From contig NZ_LWKZ01000002.1 in NCBI RefSeq assembly GCF_001905005.1, positions 145,955-209,954 on the forward strand: a DNA stretch of 64,000 nucleotides, read 5' to 3'. A model generated the notes under the pieces. That model made no database searches and was not told where the DNA came from. It worked only from the letters and a program-made list of their open reading frames with translations. Source of the stretch: Streptomyces sp. CB02923. Its GTDB lineage: Bacteria > Actinomycetota > Actinomycetes > Streptomycetales > Streptomycetaceae. A program made the position numbers and the translations under genes. Shown piece by piece: positions 22,916-32,222 of the stretch (position 1 is the first letter of the stretch; each line of letters begins with the position of its first letter).

Positions 22916-24364
22916 TCACGGTGCGGCGTCGGCTCCTGACGATACCGGTACTGATCCGTCCGGTTCCGGCTGCCCCGACCGGCCCTGTCCGTGGTCCCCT
23001 GGCTGCCCCGGGCGGCCCTTGAGCAGGTCGCGTTCGATCTCCTCCAGGCTGCGGCCCTTGGTCTCCGGCAGCAGCTTCCGTACGAAGACGAAGGCGGCGA
23101 ACGTGGTCACGGCGAAGAACAGGAAGTTGACGCCCGCGCCCCAGGCACGCAGCAGGGTCGGGAAGACCAGCGAGACGACCATGTTGAACAGCCAGTTGAA
23201 CATCACGCACAGGCTCACGGCGGCGGCCCGGATCCGCATCGGGAACAGCTCCGGCAGCATCACCCACTGCACCGGCCCCCAGGACATGGCGAAGGACGCG
23301 ATGTACAGGGCGATGCCGAAGAGGGTGAGGACGGACAGCGCCGCCCCGTACCCGAGGCCGGACAGGTTGGTGGCGGCCAGGACGAGCATGGCCGTGCACA
23401 TGCCGAGCGCGCCGTACAGGAGCAGCGGCTTGCGTCCCTTGCGGTCGATGAGCCGCATGGCGGGCAGCGTCATCAGCATGTTCAGCAGGCCTATGCCGAC
23501 GTTGGCGAGGATCGCGCCGTCGGAGCCGAAGCCGATGTCGGTGAGCAGCGTCGGCGCGTAGTAGATGATCGTGTTGATGCCGACGAAGTTCTGGAAGAAG
23601 ACCAGCAGCATCCCGACGAGGAGGACCGGCCGCAGCCGCGGCGCCGTGAGGTCCTTGAGGGTCAGCGAGCGGCTCTCGGCCCGTTCGACGCGCTCGGTCT
23701 CCTCGATCTCGGCCAGTTCGGCGTCGGCCGCGCCGCCCGTACCGCGCAGCCGCGTCAGCACGTGCCGCGCCTCGTCGTTGCGTCCCTTGCCGACCAGCCA
23801 GCGGGGGCTCTCGGGCTGGGTGATGATGCCGAGCGCCAGGATCGCGGCGGGCACCACGCCCAGGCCGATCATCCAGCGCCACGCCTCGGCGCCGGCGAGC
23901 AGGTAGTCGGTGACGTACGCGAGGAAGATGCCGACCGTGACCAGCAGTTGCATCAGCGAGGTCAGCCCGCCGCGCAGGTGCTTGGGCGCCAGCTCCGTCA
24001 GGTACAGCGGTACGACGACGGACGCGATGCCCACGCCGGTGCCGATGACGAAGCGGAAGGCGATCAGCGTCCAGGGGCCGGTGGCCAGGGAGGCGCCGAG
24101 GGTGCCGAGGATGAAGACGGCGGAGGCGGCGAGGATCAGGCGGCGCCGGCCCCAGGAGTCGGACAGCCGTCCCGACAGGCCCGCGCCAAGCATCGCGCCG
24201 ACCAGCAGGCCGGAGACGACCATGCCCTCCAGGAGCGGGGTGAGCGCGATGTCGTTCTTGATGAAGAGCATGGCGCCGGAGATGACGCCGGTGTCATAGC
24301 CCCACAGGATGCCGCCGAGGGCGCCGAAGACCCAGATCAGGGCGTTCTTGATGCGTGCGGGCAC
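22916..24364 (-). CDS. Sugar porter, major facilitator superfamily
   Basis: A 482-residue membrane transporter with twelve predicted segments. Sugar-porter signatures are visible: GGILWGYDTGVISGAM in TM1, GRLSDSWGRRRLIL between TM2 and TM3, GIASVVVPLYLTELAP, PESPRWLVGKGR before the central loop, and LPETKGRSLEEIE at the end. It probably couples sugar or polyol uptake to protons. It lies 6 nt after the dehydrogenase gene and is therefore co-transcribed with it; the divergent LacI gene probably controls both. Confidence 0.93.
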   Translation of the reverse strand: MPARIKNALIWVFGALGGILWGYDTGVISGAMLFIKNDIALTPLLEGMVVSGLLVGAMLGAGLSGRLSDSWGRRRLILAASAVFILGTLGASLATGPWTLIAFRFVIGTGVGIASVVVPLYLTELAPKHLRGGLTSLMQLLVTVGIFLAYVTDYLLAGAEAWRWMIGLGVVPAAILALGIITQPESPRWLVGKGRNDEARHVLTRLRGTGGAADAELAEIEETERVERAESRSLTLKDLTAPRLRPVLLVGMLLVFFQNFVGINTIIYYAPTLLTDIGFGSDGAILANVGIGLLNMLMTLPAMRLIDRKGRKPLLLYGALGMCTAMLVLAATNLSGLGYGAALSVLTLFGIALYIASFAMSWGPVQWVMLPELFPMRIRAAAVSLCVMFNWLFNMVVSLVFPTLLRAWGAGVNFLFFAVTTFAAFVFVRKLLPETKGRSLEEIERDLLKGRPGQPGDHGQGRSGQPEPDGSVPVSSGADAAP

Positions 24365-24370
24365 GGCCCG

Positions 24371-25426
24371 TCACCCCTTTCGCGCGGACTGCGGGCCCGC
24401 CGTACGGGAGCCCTGCCGCGGCGTCCGGGAGCCCTGCTGCGGCGCGATGTGGATCTTGCGGCCGGTGCCGGCCCGGAAGCGGGCCACCGCCTCGTCGAAG
24501 TCCTCCAGCCCGAAGACGTCGCTGACCAGCGGGTCGAGGTCGAGTCCCGCTGCCAGCACGTCGATGGCGGGCTGGAAGCTGTTGTGCACGGCCATCGAGC
24601 CGATGATGTCGATCTCGTGGTGGTAGACGAGGTACGGGGAGAACTTCGCGGAGCGGGCCGGGTCGGTGACGCCGAACTGGAGGAACGTACCGCCCTTGCG
24701 GACCCGGCCGAGGCCGTCCTCGATGGCCGGAACGGCACCGGTCGCGTCGATGACCACCTCGAAACCGGGCGTGCGGCCCAGCTGGTCGGCGCCGGTGACG
24801 GCGGCGTCCAGGCCGAAGCTCTCGGCGAAGGCCAGCCGGTCCTTGTTGAGGTCCACGACGGACACGGAGGCGGCGCCCGCGGTGCGGACCAGCGCGGCCA
24901 TCATCAGGCCCATCGTGCCCGCGCCGTAGATGAGGTAGTGCTCGCCGGGACGGCGGGGCAGCCGGTTCAGGCCGTGCACCGCGCAGGACAGCGGCTCGAT
25001 CAGGCCCGCCGCCGCCTCGGAGAAGGACGCCGGGACGAGGTGGCAGCAGCGCGCGGGGACGGCGACCAGCTCGGCGAAACCACCCGCCTGGGTGACACCG
25101 ATCGCCTGATAGTCCTCGCAGAGGTTGGCGCGGCCGATGCGGCAGTAGTGGCAGGCGCCGCACGGCATGTTCGGGTTGACCGCGACGCGGTCGCCGACGG
25201 CGGGGCTGCTGACGCCCTCGCCCACGGCCACCACCTCGCCGGTCAGCTCGTGCCCCGGGGTCAGCGGGTAGGGCACGGCGGGCAGCTCTCCGCCGAGGAT
25301 GTGCATGTCGGTGCCGCACAGCCCGCAGGAGGAGACGCGCACGACGACTTCCGCGGGTTCCGGCCGGGGATCGGGAACTTCGGTCAGGGCGGTACGGCCC
25401 GGCTCGGTGACCACGACAGCGCGCAT
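24371..25426 (-). CDS. Zinc-dependent medium-chain dehydrogenase (polyol/sorbitol dehydrogenase-like)
   Basis: A 351-residue oxidoreductase. Catalytic zinc ligands Cys37 (SSCGLCGTD) and His59-Glu60 (TPGHELTG), structural-zinc cysteines 89, 92, 95 and 103, and a Rossmann loop YGAGTMGLMMAALV are all present, followed by a strand ending in VVDLNKDR (Asp, NAD preference). With a porter and a PfkB kinase nearby, oxidation of a polyol to a ketose is the likely reaction. The C-terminal 25 residues are a repetitive Gln/Gly/Ser/Arg tail (QQGSRTPRQGSRT), unusual for the family. ATG at 25426 is the first family-like start. Confidence 0.88.
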   Translation of the reverse strand: MRAVVVTEPGRTALTEVPDPRPEPAEVVVRVSSCGLCGTDMHILGGELPAVPYPLTPGHELTGEVVAVGEGVSSPAVGDRVAVNPNMPCGACHYCRIGRANLCEDYQAIGVTQAGGFAELVAVPARCCHLVPASFSEAAAGLIEPLSCAVHGLNRLPRRPGEHYLIYGAGTMGLMMAALVRTAGAASVSVVDLNKDRLAFAESFGLDAAVTGADQLGRTPGFEVVIDATGAVPAIEDGLGRVRKGGTFLQFGVTDPARSAKFSPYLVYHHEIDIIGSMAVHNSFQPAIDVLAAGLDLDPLVSDVFGLEDFDEAVARFRAGTGRKIHIAPQQGSRTPRQGSRTAGPQSARKG

Positions 25427-25497
25427 CGGCGCCTCCTCACGTCTTCGTGCGGTGTTGCGGGTGTTACGGGATGGGGCGGCGTGAACGTAACCCGGGG

Positions 25498-25521
25498 GTA
25501 AACGTTTGCGCAAGCGTTTAC
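25498..25521. promoter_or_regulatory. LacI-type palindromic operator between dehydrogenase and lacI genes
   Basis: A 24-nt near-perfect palindrome, GTAAACGT-TTGCGCAA-GCGTTTAC, with one mismatched pair. It lies in the 180-bp divergent spacer. The AAACG half-sites with a central CG step are typical of LacI/GalR operators. Confidence 0.8.
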
Positions 25522-25606
25522 GTCTAGGCTGTGATGGACTACGTACCGGCAGCCGGACGACCTCCTGCCGGCGAAACAGGGCGACGGACTCGGGGAGACG
25601 GACCGG

Positions 25607-26614
25607 ATGACGACGATGGTCGACGTGGCACGGCAGGCGGGGGTCTCCGTGGCCACGGTCTCGCACGTGCTCAACGAGACCCGGCCGGTACGCCCCGACA
25701 CCCGCGCCGCCGTCCTCAAGGCCATCGACGAACTGGGCTACACCCACAACACGCTGGCCCGCTCCCTGGTCACCTCGCGCACCCGCTCCATAGGCCTCGC
25801 GGTCTCCGCGATCAGCAACCCGTACTTCACCGAGATCCTCCAGGGCGTCGAGGCCGGCGCCCTGGAGGCCGGCTACAGCCTGCTGATCGCCGATCCGCAC
25901 GACGACCCCGCACACGAGCAGAAAGTCGTCCGGCTGCTGCACGAACGCCGGGTGGACGGCATGATCGTCGCGCCGTCCGCCGAACCGGCGGGCATGGCCG
26001 GCTACCTGACCCGGCGCCGGGTGCCGGCCGTCTTCCTCGACCGGCTCGTCGGCGACGCGTACGACCAGGTCTGCGCCGAGAACACCGCCCCCGTACGCCA
26101 ACTCGTCGAACACCTCGCCGACCTGGGCCACACCCGCATCGGGCTGGTGGCCGGGCTGCCCGGACTGAGCACCACCACCGAGCGCGTCCAGGGCTACCGC
26201 GAGGGCCTGCGCGCCCGCGGCCTGCCCTTCGCCCCCGAACTCCTGGCGGGCGGCAACTCCGAGGCCGAGGGCGCCCAGGACGCCACCCGGCACCTGCTCG
26301 CCGCCCCCGAACCGCCCACCGCGATCATCACCGCCAACAACGCGATGACGATCGGCACCCTGCGCGCACTGCGCGACCTGGGCCTCGACGTCCCCCGCGA
26401 CATCGCGCTGGCCTGCTTCGACGACTTCTCCTGGGCCGACCTCTTCGCCCCGCGCCTGACGGCGATCTCCCAGCCCAGCAAGGAGATCGGGGCCGCCGCG
26501 GTCCGGCTGCTCCTGGAGCGGCTGGAGGAACCGGACCGCCCGCCGCGCACCCTGCGGCTGCCCTGCACCTATGTGCACCGCGACTCCTGCGGCTGCACCG
26601 GCGCCGGACGCTGA
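25607..26614 (+). CDS. LacI-family transcriptional repressor
   Basis: A 335-residue regulator. The N-terminal HTH and hinge helix (VDVARQAGVSVATVSHVLNE at residues 5-24, and NTLARSLVTSRTRSIG) are classical LacI. The periplasmic-binding-like sensor domain includes VDGMIVAPSAEP and the C-terminal ALACFDDFSWADLF. It is divergent from the dehydrogenase-porter operon and immediately upstream of the PfkB kinase, with a palindromic operator in the spacer, so it probably represses both arms until the sugar or its phosphate is present. Confidence 0.95.
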   Translation: MTTMVDVARQAGVSVATVSHVLNETRPVRPDTRAAVLKAIDELGYTHNTLARSLVTSRTRSIGLAVSAISNPYFTEILQGVEAGALEAGYSLLIADPHDDPAHEQKVVRLLHERRVDGMIVAPSAEPAGMAGYLTRRRVPAVFLDRLVGDAYDQVCAENTAPVRQLVEHLADLGHTRIGLVAGLPGLSTTTERVQGYREGLRARGLPFAPELLAGGNSEAEGAQDATRHLLAAPEPPTAIITANNAMTIGTLRALRDLGLDVPRDIALACFDDFSWADLFAPRLTAISQPSKEIGAAAVRLLLERLEEPDRPPRTLRLPCTYVHRDSCGCTGAGR

Positions 26615-26657
26615 CCCGCCCGCCCCTCTCCCCTCCCCCAGAAAGGCCAGGACTCTC

Positions 26658-27602
26658 GTGATCGTCGTCGCCGGCGAGGCCCTGATCGACCTCGTGCCCA
26701 GCTCGCAATCGCCCTCCGGGGACGGGCCGTTGCCCGCGCTGCTGCCGCGCCGGGGCGGCGGCCCGTACAACACCGCCCTCGCCCTCGGACGGCTCGGCTC
26801 GCCCGCCGCGTTCTGCTCGCGCGTGTCCACCGACACGTTCGGGGAGGAACTGCTGCGCGGGCTGCGGGCGGACGGCGTGGACACCTCGCTCGTCCAGCGC
26901 GGCGCCGAACCCACCACCCTGGCCGTCGCGGACATCAGCCCGGACGGCTCGGCCGGCTACGGCTTCTACGCCGACGGCACCGCCGACCGGCTGTTCACCC
27001 TGCCGTCCGGACTGCCCGCCGGAGCACGGGCGTTCTCGTTCGGCACCTGCTCGCTGGTGCTGGAGCCGGGTGCGAGCGCGTACGAGTCCCTGATGCGCCG
27101 GGCCGCGCAGGCGGGCGTCTTCACGGCGCTCGACCCCAACATCCGCGCCGGACTGATCGCGGACCCGGACGCCTACCGGGCCCGCTTCCGCTCCTGGCTG
27201 CCGCACATCGCGCTGCTGAAGCTCTCCGAGGAGGACGCGGACTGGCTGGCGGGCTCCCAGGGCACCGCGGCCGCGGTGAAGGAATGGCTGACGGCCGGGC
27301 CCGCGGCAGTCGTGCTCACGCGCGGCGGCGACGGGCTGTCCGTACTGACGCCGGGCGGGGTGGAGATCACGGCGCCCGGCGAGCGGGTCGAGGTCGCCGA
27401 CACGATCGGCGCGGGCGACACGGTCAACGCGGCGCTGCTGCACCGCCTCGACGCGCACGGCGCCCTGTCCCCCGGCGCGGTCGCCGCCCTGTCCCCCGCG
27501 GCCTGGCGGGACACCCTGGGCTTCGCGGCCCGCGCGGCGGCGGTGACCTGCTCACGACCGGGCGCGGAGCCGCCGTATGCGGCAGAGCTGGCGGGGGTCT
27601 GA
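26658..27602 (+). CDS. PfkB-family carbohydrate kinase (fructokinase-like)
   Basis: A 314-residue ribokinase-fold kinase. The N-terminal GEALIDLVPS and GGGPYNTALALGRLG blocks and the C-terminal DTIGAGDTVNAALL with catalytic Asp254 are clear. Most similar by motif to fructokinases. GTG at 26658 has AGGAC 6 nt upstream. It follows lacI by 43 nt. Together with the dehydrogenase and porter it would form a route: polyol uptake, oxidation to a ketose, and phosphorylation. The 3' end, including the stop codon, is duplicated in the following tandem array. Confidence 0.9.
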   Translation: MIVVAGEALIDLVPSSQSPSGDGPLPALLPRRGGGPYNTALALGRLGSPAAFCSRVSTDTFGEELLRGLRADGVDTSLVQRGAEPTTLAVADISPDGSAGYGFYADGTADRLFTLPSGLPAGARAFSFGTCSLVLEPGASAYESLMRRAAQAGVFTALDPNIRAGLIADPDAYRARFRSWLPHIALLKLSEEDADWLAGSQGTAAAVKEWLTAGPAAVVLTRGGDGLSVLTPGGVEITAPGERVEVADTIGAGDTVNAALLHRLDAHGALSPGAVAALSPAAWRDTLGFAARAAAVTCSRPGAEPPYAAELAGV

Positions 27603-27758
27603 GCGTATGGGGCGGAGCTGACGGGGGTCTGAGCGTATGGGGCGGAGCTGACGGGGCCTGACCGTACGCGGTGGAGCTGACGGGGGCCTGAACCGAACGC
27701 GGCGGAGCTGATAGGGCCTGGCCGTACGCGGCGGAGCTGACGGGGACCTGGCCGTACG
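27575..27758. repeat. ~30-bp tandem repeats copied from the pfkB-like 3' end
   Basis: Six diverged units of about 29-31 bp with the core GCGGAGCTGACGGGG. The first unit is the last codons and stop of the kinase gene, and later units repeat it, so the array seems to have grown from the gene's own 3' end. No gene is seen in it. Confidence 0.85.
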
Positions 27759-27804
27759 CGAACGGGCCGCCACCCACTTCTCCTAGTGGGTGGCGGCCCG
27801 TTCG
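27759..27804. terminator. 20-bp perfect hairpin, bidirectional terminator
   Basis: 27759-27778 pairs perfectly with 27785-27804 around the 6-nt loop TCTCCT. It sits between the convergent kinase gene and uvrA and ends 17 nt short of the uvrA stop codon, so it can serve both. Confidence 0.92.
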
Positions 27805-27821
27805 GTGGAACGGTGCGGCCG

Positions 27822-30800
27822 TCAGGCCTTGCGGGCCCGCGTCGCCTTCTTCGCAGCCGTCGGCTTCGCGGCCGTCTTCACGGCCGCCTTCTTGGCCGCC
27901 GCGGGCTTGGCGGCGGTCTTCTGGGCCGTCGTCCTGGCAGCGGTCGCCTTGGTGGCCGTCTTGGTGGCCGTCTTCGCCGAGACGGTCTTCTTGGCCGGGG
28001 CCTTCGTCGCGGCGACCGTCTTACGGGCCGCGCGCTTCTTCGCCCCGCCGGTCGTGGCCGGCCCCGCGTCGCTGACCCGGTCGCCCAGGATGTCGCGCAG
28101 GAACTTGCCCGTGTGGCTGGCGGGGATGGCCGCGACCTGCTCCGGCGTGCCCTCGGCGACGACCAGACCGCCGCCGTTGCCGCCCTCGGGACCCATGTCC
28201 ACGACCCAGTCGGCGGTCTTGATCACGTCGAGGTTGTGCTCGATGACGATGACCGAGTTGCCCTTGTCGACCAGGCCGGACAGCACCTTGATCAGCTTGC
28301 TGATGTCGTCGAAGTGCAGACCGGTGGTCGGCTCGTCCAGGACGTAGACCGTACGGCCCGTGGAACGCTTCTGCAGCTCGGAGGCGAGCTTGACGCGCTG
28401 CGCCTCACCACCGGAGAGCGTCGGCGCGGACTGCCCGAGCCGGACGTAGCCCAGCCCGACCTCGTCGAGCGTCTTCAGGTGCCGGGCGATGGTCGGCACG
28501 GCCTCGAAGAAGCTCAGCGCCTCCTCGATCGGCATGTCCAGCACCTCGGCGATGGACTTGCCCTTGTAGTGGACCTCCAGGGTCTCCCGGTTGTAGCGCG
28601 CGCCGTGGCAGACCTCGCACGGCACGTACACGTCCGGCAGGAAGTTCATCTCGATCTTGATCGTGCCGTCGCCCGCGCAGTTCTCGCAGCGGCCGCCCTT
28701 GACGTTGAAGGAGAAGCGCCCGGGGAGGTAGCCGCGGACCTTGGCCTCCATCGTCTCCGCGAACAGCTTGCGGACGTTGTCGAAGACGCCGGTGTACGTC
28801 GCGGGGTTGGAGCGCGGCGTACGGCCGATGGGCGACTGGTCGACGTGTACGACCTTGTCCACCAGGTCGTCGCCCTCGACGCGCACATGGCGGCCGGGCA
28901 CCGACTTGGCGCCGTTCAGCTCGCGCGCCAGGTGGGTGTAGAGGATGTCGTTGACGAGCGTGGACTTGCCGGAGCCGGAGACGCCGGTGACCGCGGTGAG
29001 CACACCGAGCGGGAAGGAGACGTCGATGTCGCGGAGGTTGTTCTCCTTCGCGCCGTGCACCGTCAGCTGCCGCTTCGGGTCGGCGGGGCGCCGCACCTCG
29101 GGCGTCACGATGGCCTTCTTGCCGGACAGGTACTGCCCGGTGACCGACTCCTTGTTCGTCAGGAGTTCCTTCATGGGGCCGCTGTGCACGACCTTGCCGC
29201 CGTGCTCGCCGGCGCCCGGACCGATGTCCACGACCCAGTCGGCGACCTTGATCGTGTCCTCGTCGTGCTCGACGACGATGAGGGTGTTGCCCATGTCGCG
29301 CAGGCGCACCAGCGTCTCGATGAGGCGGTGGTTGTCGCGCTGGTGCAGGCCGATGGACGGCTCGTCGAGCACATACAGCACGCCGACCAGGCCGGAGCCG
29401 ATCTGGGTGGCGAGCCGGATGCGCTGGGCCTCGCCGCCGGAGAGGGTGCCCGCCGCGCGGTTGAGCGAGAGGTAGTCCAGGCCAACGTCGACGAGGAACT
29501 TCAGCCGCTCGTTGACCTCCTTGAGGACCCGCTCGGCGATCTTCTTCTCGCGGGCGTCGAGCTTCATCTCGCGCAGGAAGTCGGCGCAGTCGCTGATCGA
29601 CATGGCCGAGACCTCGGCGATGGAGTGGCCCTTGACCGTGACCGCGAGGACGATCGGCTTCAGGCGCGTGCCCTCACAGGTGGGGCAGGGCACCTCGCGC
29701 ATGTAGCCCTCGAAGCGCTCGCGGCTGCTGTCGCTCTCCGCCTCCTGGTGGCGCCGCTTGACGAACGGCACGGCGCCCTCGAACGCGGTGGTGTACGAGC
29801 GCTCGCGGCCGTACCGGTTGCGGTAGCGCACGTCGATCTGGGTGCGGTGGCCGTTCAGGACGGCCTTCTTGGCGCGCTGCGGCAGCCCGGCCCAGGGGAT
29901 GTCCGTACGGAATCCGAGGGCGTCGGCGAGCGCGCCGACCAGGCGGCCGAAGTACTCCTTGGTGTGGCCGTGCGACCAGGGGTGGACGGCGCCCTCGTCG
30001 AGGGACTTCTCCTCGTCCGGGATGATCAGATCCGGGTCGACCTCCATGCGCGTACCGATGCCGGTGCAGTCGGGGCAGGCGCCGAAGGGCGAGTTGAAGG
30101 AGAAGGAGCGGGGCTCCAGCTCCTCGAACGACAGGTCGTCGCGCGGGCAGTACAGGTGCTCCGAATACATCCGCTCGCGCTGCGGGTCGTCCTCGTCGAG
30201 GTCGACGAAGTCGAGGATGACCATGCCGCCGGACAGGCCGAGCGCGGTCTCGACGGAGTCGGTCAGCCGCCGCTTGGCGCTGTCCTTGACGGTGAGGCGG
30301 TCGACGACCACCTCGATCGTGTGCTTCTCCTGCTTCTTCAGCTTCGGCGGGTCGGAGAGCTGGATCGTCTCCCCGTCGACGCGGGCGCGGCTGTAACCCT
30401 TGGTCTGCAGGTCGGAGAAGAGGTCGACGAACTCGCCCTTGCGCTCACGCGCCAGCGGGGCCAGCACCTGGAAGCGGCTGCCCTCGGGCAGCTCCAGGAC
30501 CTTGTCCACGATGGCCTGCGGCGACTGCCGGGCGATCGGGTCGCCGCACTCCGGGCAGTGCGGCTTGCCGATACGGGCGAACAGCAGGCGGAGGTAGTCG
30601 TAGACCTCGGTGATCGTGCCGACCGTGGAGCGCGGGTTGCGCGAGGTCGACTTCTGGTCGATCGAGACCGCGGGGGACAGGCCCTCGATGAAGTCCACAT
30701 CGGGCTTGTCCATCTGCCCGAGGAACTGCCGGGCATAGGAGGAGAGCGACTCGACATAGCGGCGCTGCCCCTCGGCGAAGATCGTGTCGAAGGCGAGCGA

Positions 30801-30917
30801 GGACTTGCCCGACCCGGAGAGCCCCGTGAAGACGATGAGGGAATCCCGGGGGAGGTCGAGCGAGACGTTGCGGAGGTTGTGCTCGCGAGCGCCACGGACG
30901 ATGAGACGGTCGGCCAC
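27822..30917 (-). CDS. uvrA: Excinuclease ABC subunit A
   Basis: Damage-recognition ATPase of nucleotide excision repair; it loads UvrB. The 1031-residue product holds two ABC modules: Walker [10 protein letters not shown] at 32-40 and GVSGSGKST in the second half, two LSGGEAQR signatures, and zinc-finger Cys clusters ([16 protein letters not shown] with CEVCHG). The family start [15 protein letters not shown] fixes the GTG at 30917; an upstream extension is unlike UvrA. The last 75 or so residues are a Lys/Ala/Thr-rich histone H1-like tail ([18 protein letters not shown]) typical of actinobacterial DNA-binding tails. It stands alone. Confidence 0.98.
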   Translation of the reverse strand: MADRLIVRGAREHNLRNVSLDLPRDSLIVFTGLSGSGKSSLAFDTIFAEGQRRYVESLSSYARQFLGQMDKPDVDFIEGLSPAVSIDQKSTSRNPRSTVGTITEVYDYLRLLFARIGKPHCPECGDPIARQSPQAIVDKVLELPEGSRFQVLAPLARERKGEFVDLFSDLQTKGYSRARVDGETIQLSDPPKLKKQEKHTIEVVVDRLTVKDSAKRRLTDSVETALGLSGGMVILDFVDLDEDDPQRERMYSEHLYCPRDDLSFEELEPRSFSFNSPFGACPDCTGIGTRMEVDPDLIIPDEEKSLDEGAVHPWSHGHTKEYFGRLVGALADALGFRTDIPWAGLPQRAKKAVLNGHRTQIDVRYRNRYGRERSYTTAFEGAVPFVKRRHQEAESDSSRERFEGYMREVPCPTCEGTRLKPIVLAVTVKGHSIAEVSAMSISDCADFLREMKLDAREKKIAERVLKEVNERLKFLVDVGLDYLSLNRAAGTLSGGEAQRIRLATQIGSGLVGVLYVLDEPSIGLHQRDNHRLIETLVRLRDMGNTLIVVEHDEDTIKVADWVVDIGPGAGEHGGKVVHSGPMKELLTNKESVTGQYLSGKKAIVTPEVRRPADPKRQLTVHGAKENNLRDIDVSFPLGVLTAVTGVSGSGKSTLVNDILYTHLARELNGAKSVPGRHVRVEGDDLVDKVVHVDQSPIGRTPRSNPATYTGVFDNVRKLFAETMEAKVRGYLPGRFSFNVKGGRCENCAGDGTIKIEMNFLPDVYVPCEVCHGARYNRETLEVHYKGKSIAEVLDMPIEEALSFFEAVPTIARHLKTLDEVGLGYVRLGQSAPTLSGGEAQRVKLASELQKRSTGRTVYVLDEPTTGLHFDDISKLIKVLSGLVDKGNSVIVIEHNLDVIKTADWVVDMGPEGGNGGGLVVAEGTPEQVAAIPASHTGKFLRDILGDRVSDAGPATTGGAKKRAARKTVAATKAPAKKTVSAKTATKTATKATAARTTAQKTAAKPAAAKKAAVKTAAKPTAAKKATRARKA

Positions 30918-31359
30918 GCCGGTCGGCACCTTTCTGGAGAGGGGCGGGAGGCCGCGGCTCAGCCTGCACGGGCCCGGTCGACGGCGGCGGGGCGGCCCGG
31001 TCGTCCGGGCGCCGAGCCGGTGGGCACGGAAGCTGAGCGGAGCCCCTGCCCCAGGGTATGGGGGCCGCCGCGGCGATGTCTTATTGATGCCACACACGAG
31101 CCTATAGCACGCGCATTCGAATTACCGGGTCCGTCGCACTGCTTCACCCGAACGTGTGGTCGCTGATCTCAACACGCGGCAGCCCGCGTCTCTTCCTCGC
31201 GATCATCGACAGACCGCTCTCCCCTTCACCCACGCCTCCCGGACGCCTCCGGTTCCCCCGCGTACCGGGGCCGCCAGGGCGCCATCCGGCGGAACGGCAA
31301 AGGTGTCCGAAGTCACGGGTGAAGTGGCTGGTGTTCGATTTCCCGGGCGCCTCACCGGG
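30918..31359. other. Intergenic region upstream of uvrA
   Basis: About 440 bp between uvrA and the repeats after the TetR gene. It should hold the uvrA promoter. I find no TTGTCAGTG element here. A weak LexA-like half-match (CGAAC-GTGT-GGTCG) is at 31149-31162, roughly 230 nt before the gene, but one half is imperfect. No gene is supported. Confidence 0.5.
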
Positions 31360-31505
31360 CTGTCCGTCCGGTGTTCAGGCTCTTCTCCAGGCCCTCCGTC
31401 CGGCGCTCAGGCGCTTCTCCGGACTGTCCGTCCGGCGCCCAGGCCTCGCGCGCCGGTGGCTCCGTCCGGCGCTCAGGCCTCGCGCGCCGGTGGCTCCGTC
31501 CGTAC
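31360..31505. repeat. Tandem repeats overlapping and following the TetR gene 3' end
   Basis: Five imperfect units of about 28-35 bp sharing CTCCGTCCGGCGCTCAGGC. The unit read on the minus strand contains the last TetR codons and its TGA (GGACGGAGCCACCGGCGCGC then GAGGCCTGA), so the array seems to be amplified from the gene's end. Confidence 0.8.
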
Positions 31506-32174
31506 TACCCGCGACAGTACGTCGAACGTGTGCCGCAGCAGCTCCCCCTCCGCCGCGGCGATCTCCTCGACGGGAACACCCGCGAGCTGCTTCCGGATGA
31601 CCGCCGCGTACACGGAGCGGTACGCGGCCACGGTCAGGGCCGCGGCCAGCCTCGGCCCGTACTCGTCCGGCCCGGCACCCTCGGCCTCCGCGAACAGTCC
31701 GGCGAGCGTGGCCTCGAACTCCTCCACGACCTCGCGCCCGCGGGCCAGCAGCGCCGGCGACTCCGCCAGCACCCGCCACCAGTAGCTGTCCCACGGCCCC
31801 ACCCCGGCGAGCGGGTGCCGCTGCTCCAGCAGGTCGAGCGTGAGGCGGTGCAGCGCCTCCAGTGGCGAGCACCCCTCACCCCGCTCCCGTACGGCGCGCG
31901 TCGCCAGTTCCACGGCTTCGGGAACCCGGTCGAGGAAGAGGTCTTCCTTGCGGGGGAAGTAGTTGAAGACCGTCATCGTCGAGACCTCGGCCGCGCGGGC
32001 GACCTCGGCGACGGTGACGTGCTCGAAGCCTCGCTCGACGAACAGCCGGGTCGCCTCGCCGGAGATCCGTTCGCGGGTCCGGATCTTCTTGAGCTCGCGC
32101 AGCGAGAGCCCGCCAACGTCCGCGGTCCCCCGTTTGCCGCCGGTCCGCCCGCTCTTCTCCGCACCGTCACCCAT
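31473..32174 (-). CDS. TetR-family transcriptional regulator
   Basis: A 233-residue regulator. The HTH lies near residues 33-80 (ISGEATRLFVERGFEHVTVA, EVSTMTVFNYFPRKEDLFL). The C-terminal ligand domain is all-helical and typical of the AcrR/MftR-like class. The ATG at 32174 is preferred to a TTG two codons earlier. It is divergent from the FAD monooxygenase across a 48-bp AT-rich spacer and so probably represses it in response to an aromatic compound or antibiotic. Confidence 0.9.
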   Translation of the reverse strand: MGDGAEKSGRTGGKRGTADVGGLSLRELKKIRTRERISGEATRLFVERGFEHVTVAEVARAAEVSTMTVFNYFPRKEDLFLDRVPEAVELATRAVRERGEGCSPLEALHRLTLDLLEQRHPLAGVGPWDSYWWRVLAESPALLARGREVVEEFEATLAGLFAEAEGAGPDEYGPRLAAALTVAAYRSVYAAVIRKQLAGVPVEEIAAAEGELLRHTFDVLSRVVRTEPPAREA

Positions 32175-32222
32175 GACCAAAATTTTAGCCGAAACAAATT
32201 TTTAGTCACTACACTTCTTCGC
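32175..32222. promoter_or_regulatory. AT-rich divergent promoter/operator between tetR and monooxygenase
   Basis: This 48-bp spacer is strikingly AT-rich for the region. It holds AAAATTTTAG at about 32180-32189 and a second related block AAATTTTTAG about 17 nt on, each near-palindromic, a likely TetR binding pair overlapping both promoters. Confidence 0.6.

Noticed and set aside
31149..31162. LexA-like box upstream of uvrA
   Set aside because: Only one half matches; the other half (GGTC instead of GTTC) is imperfect and it lies about 230 nt from the gene.
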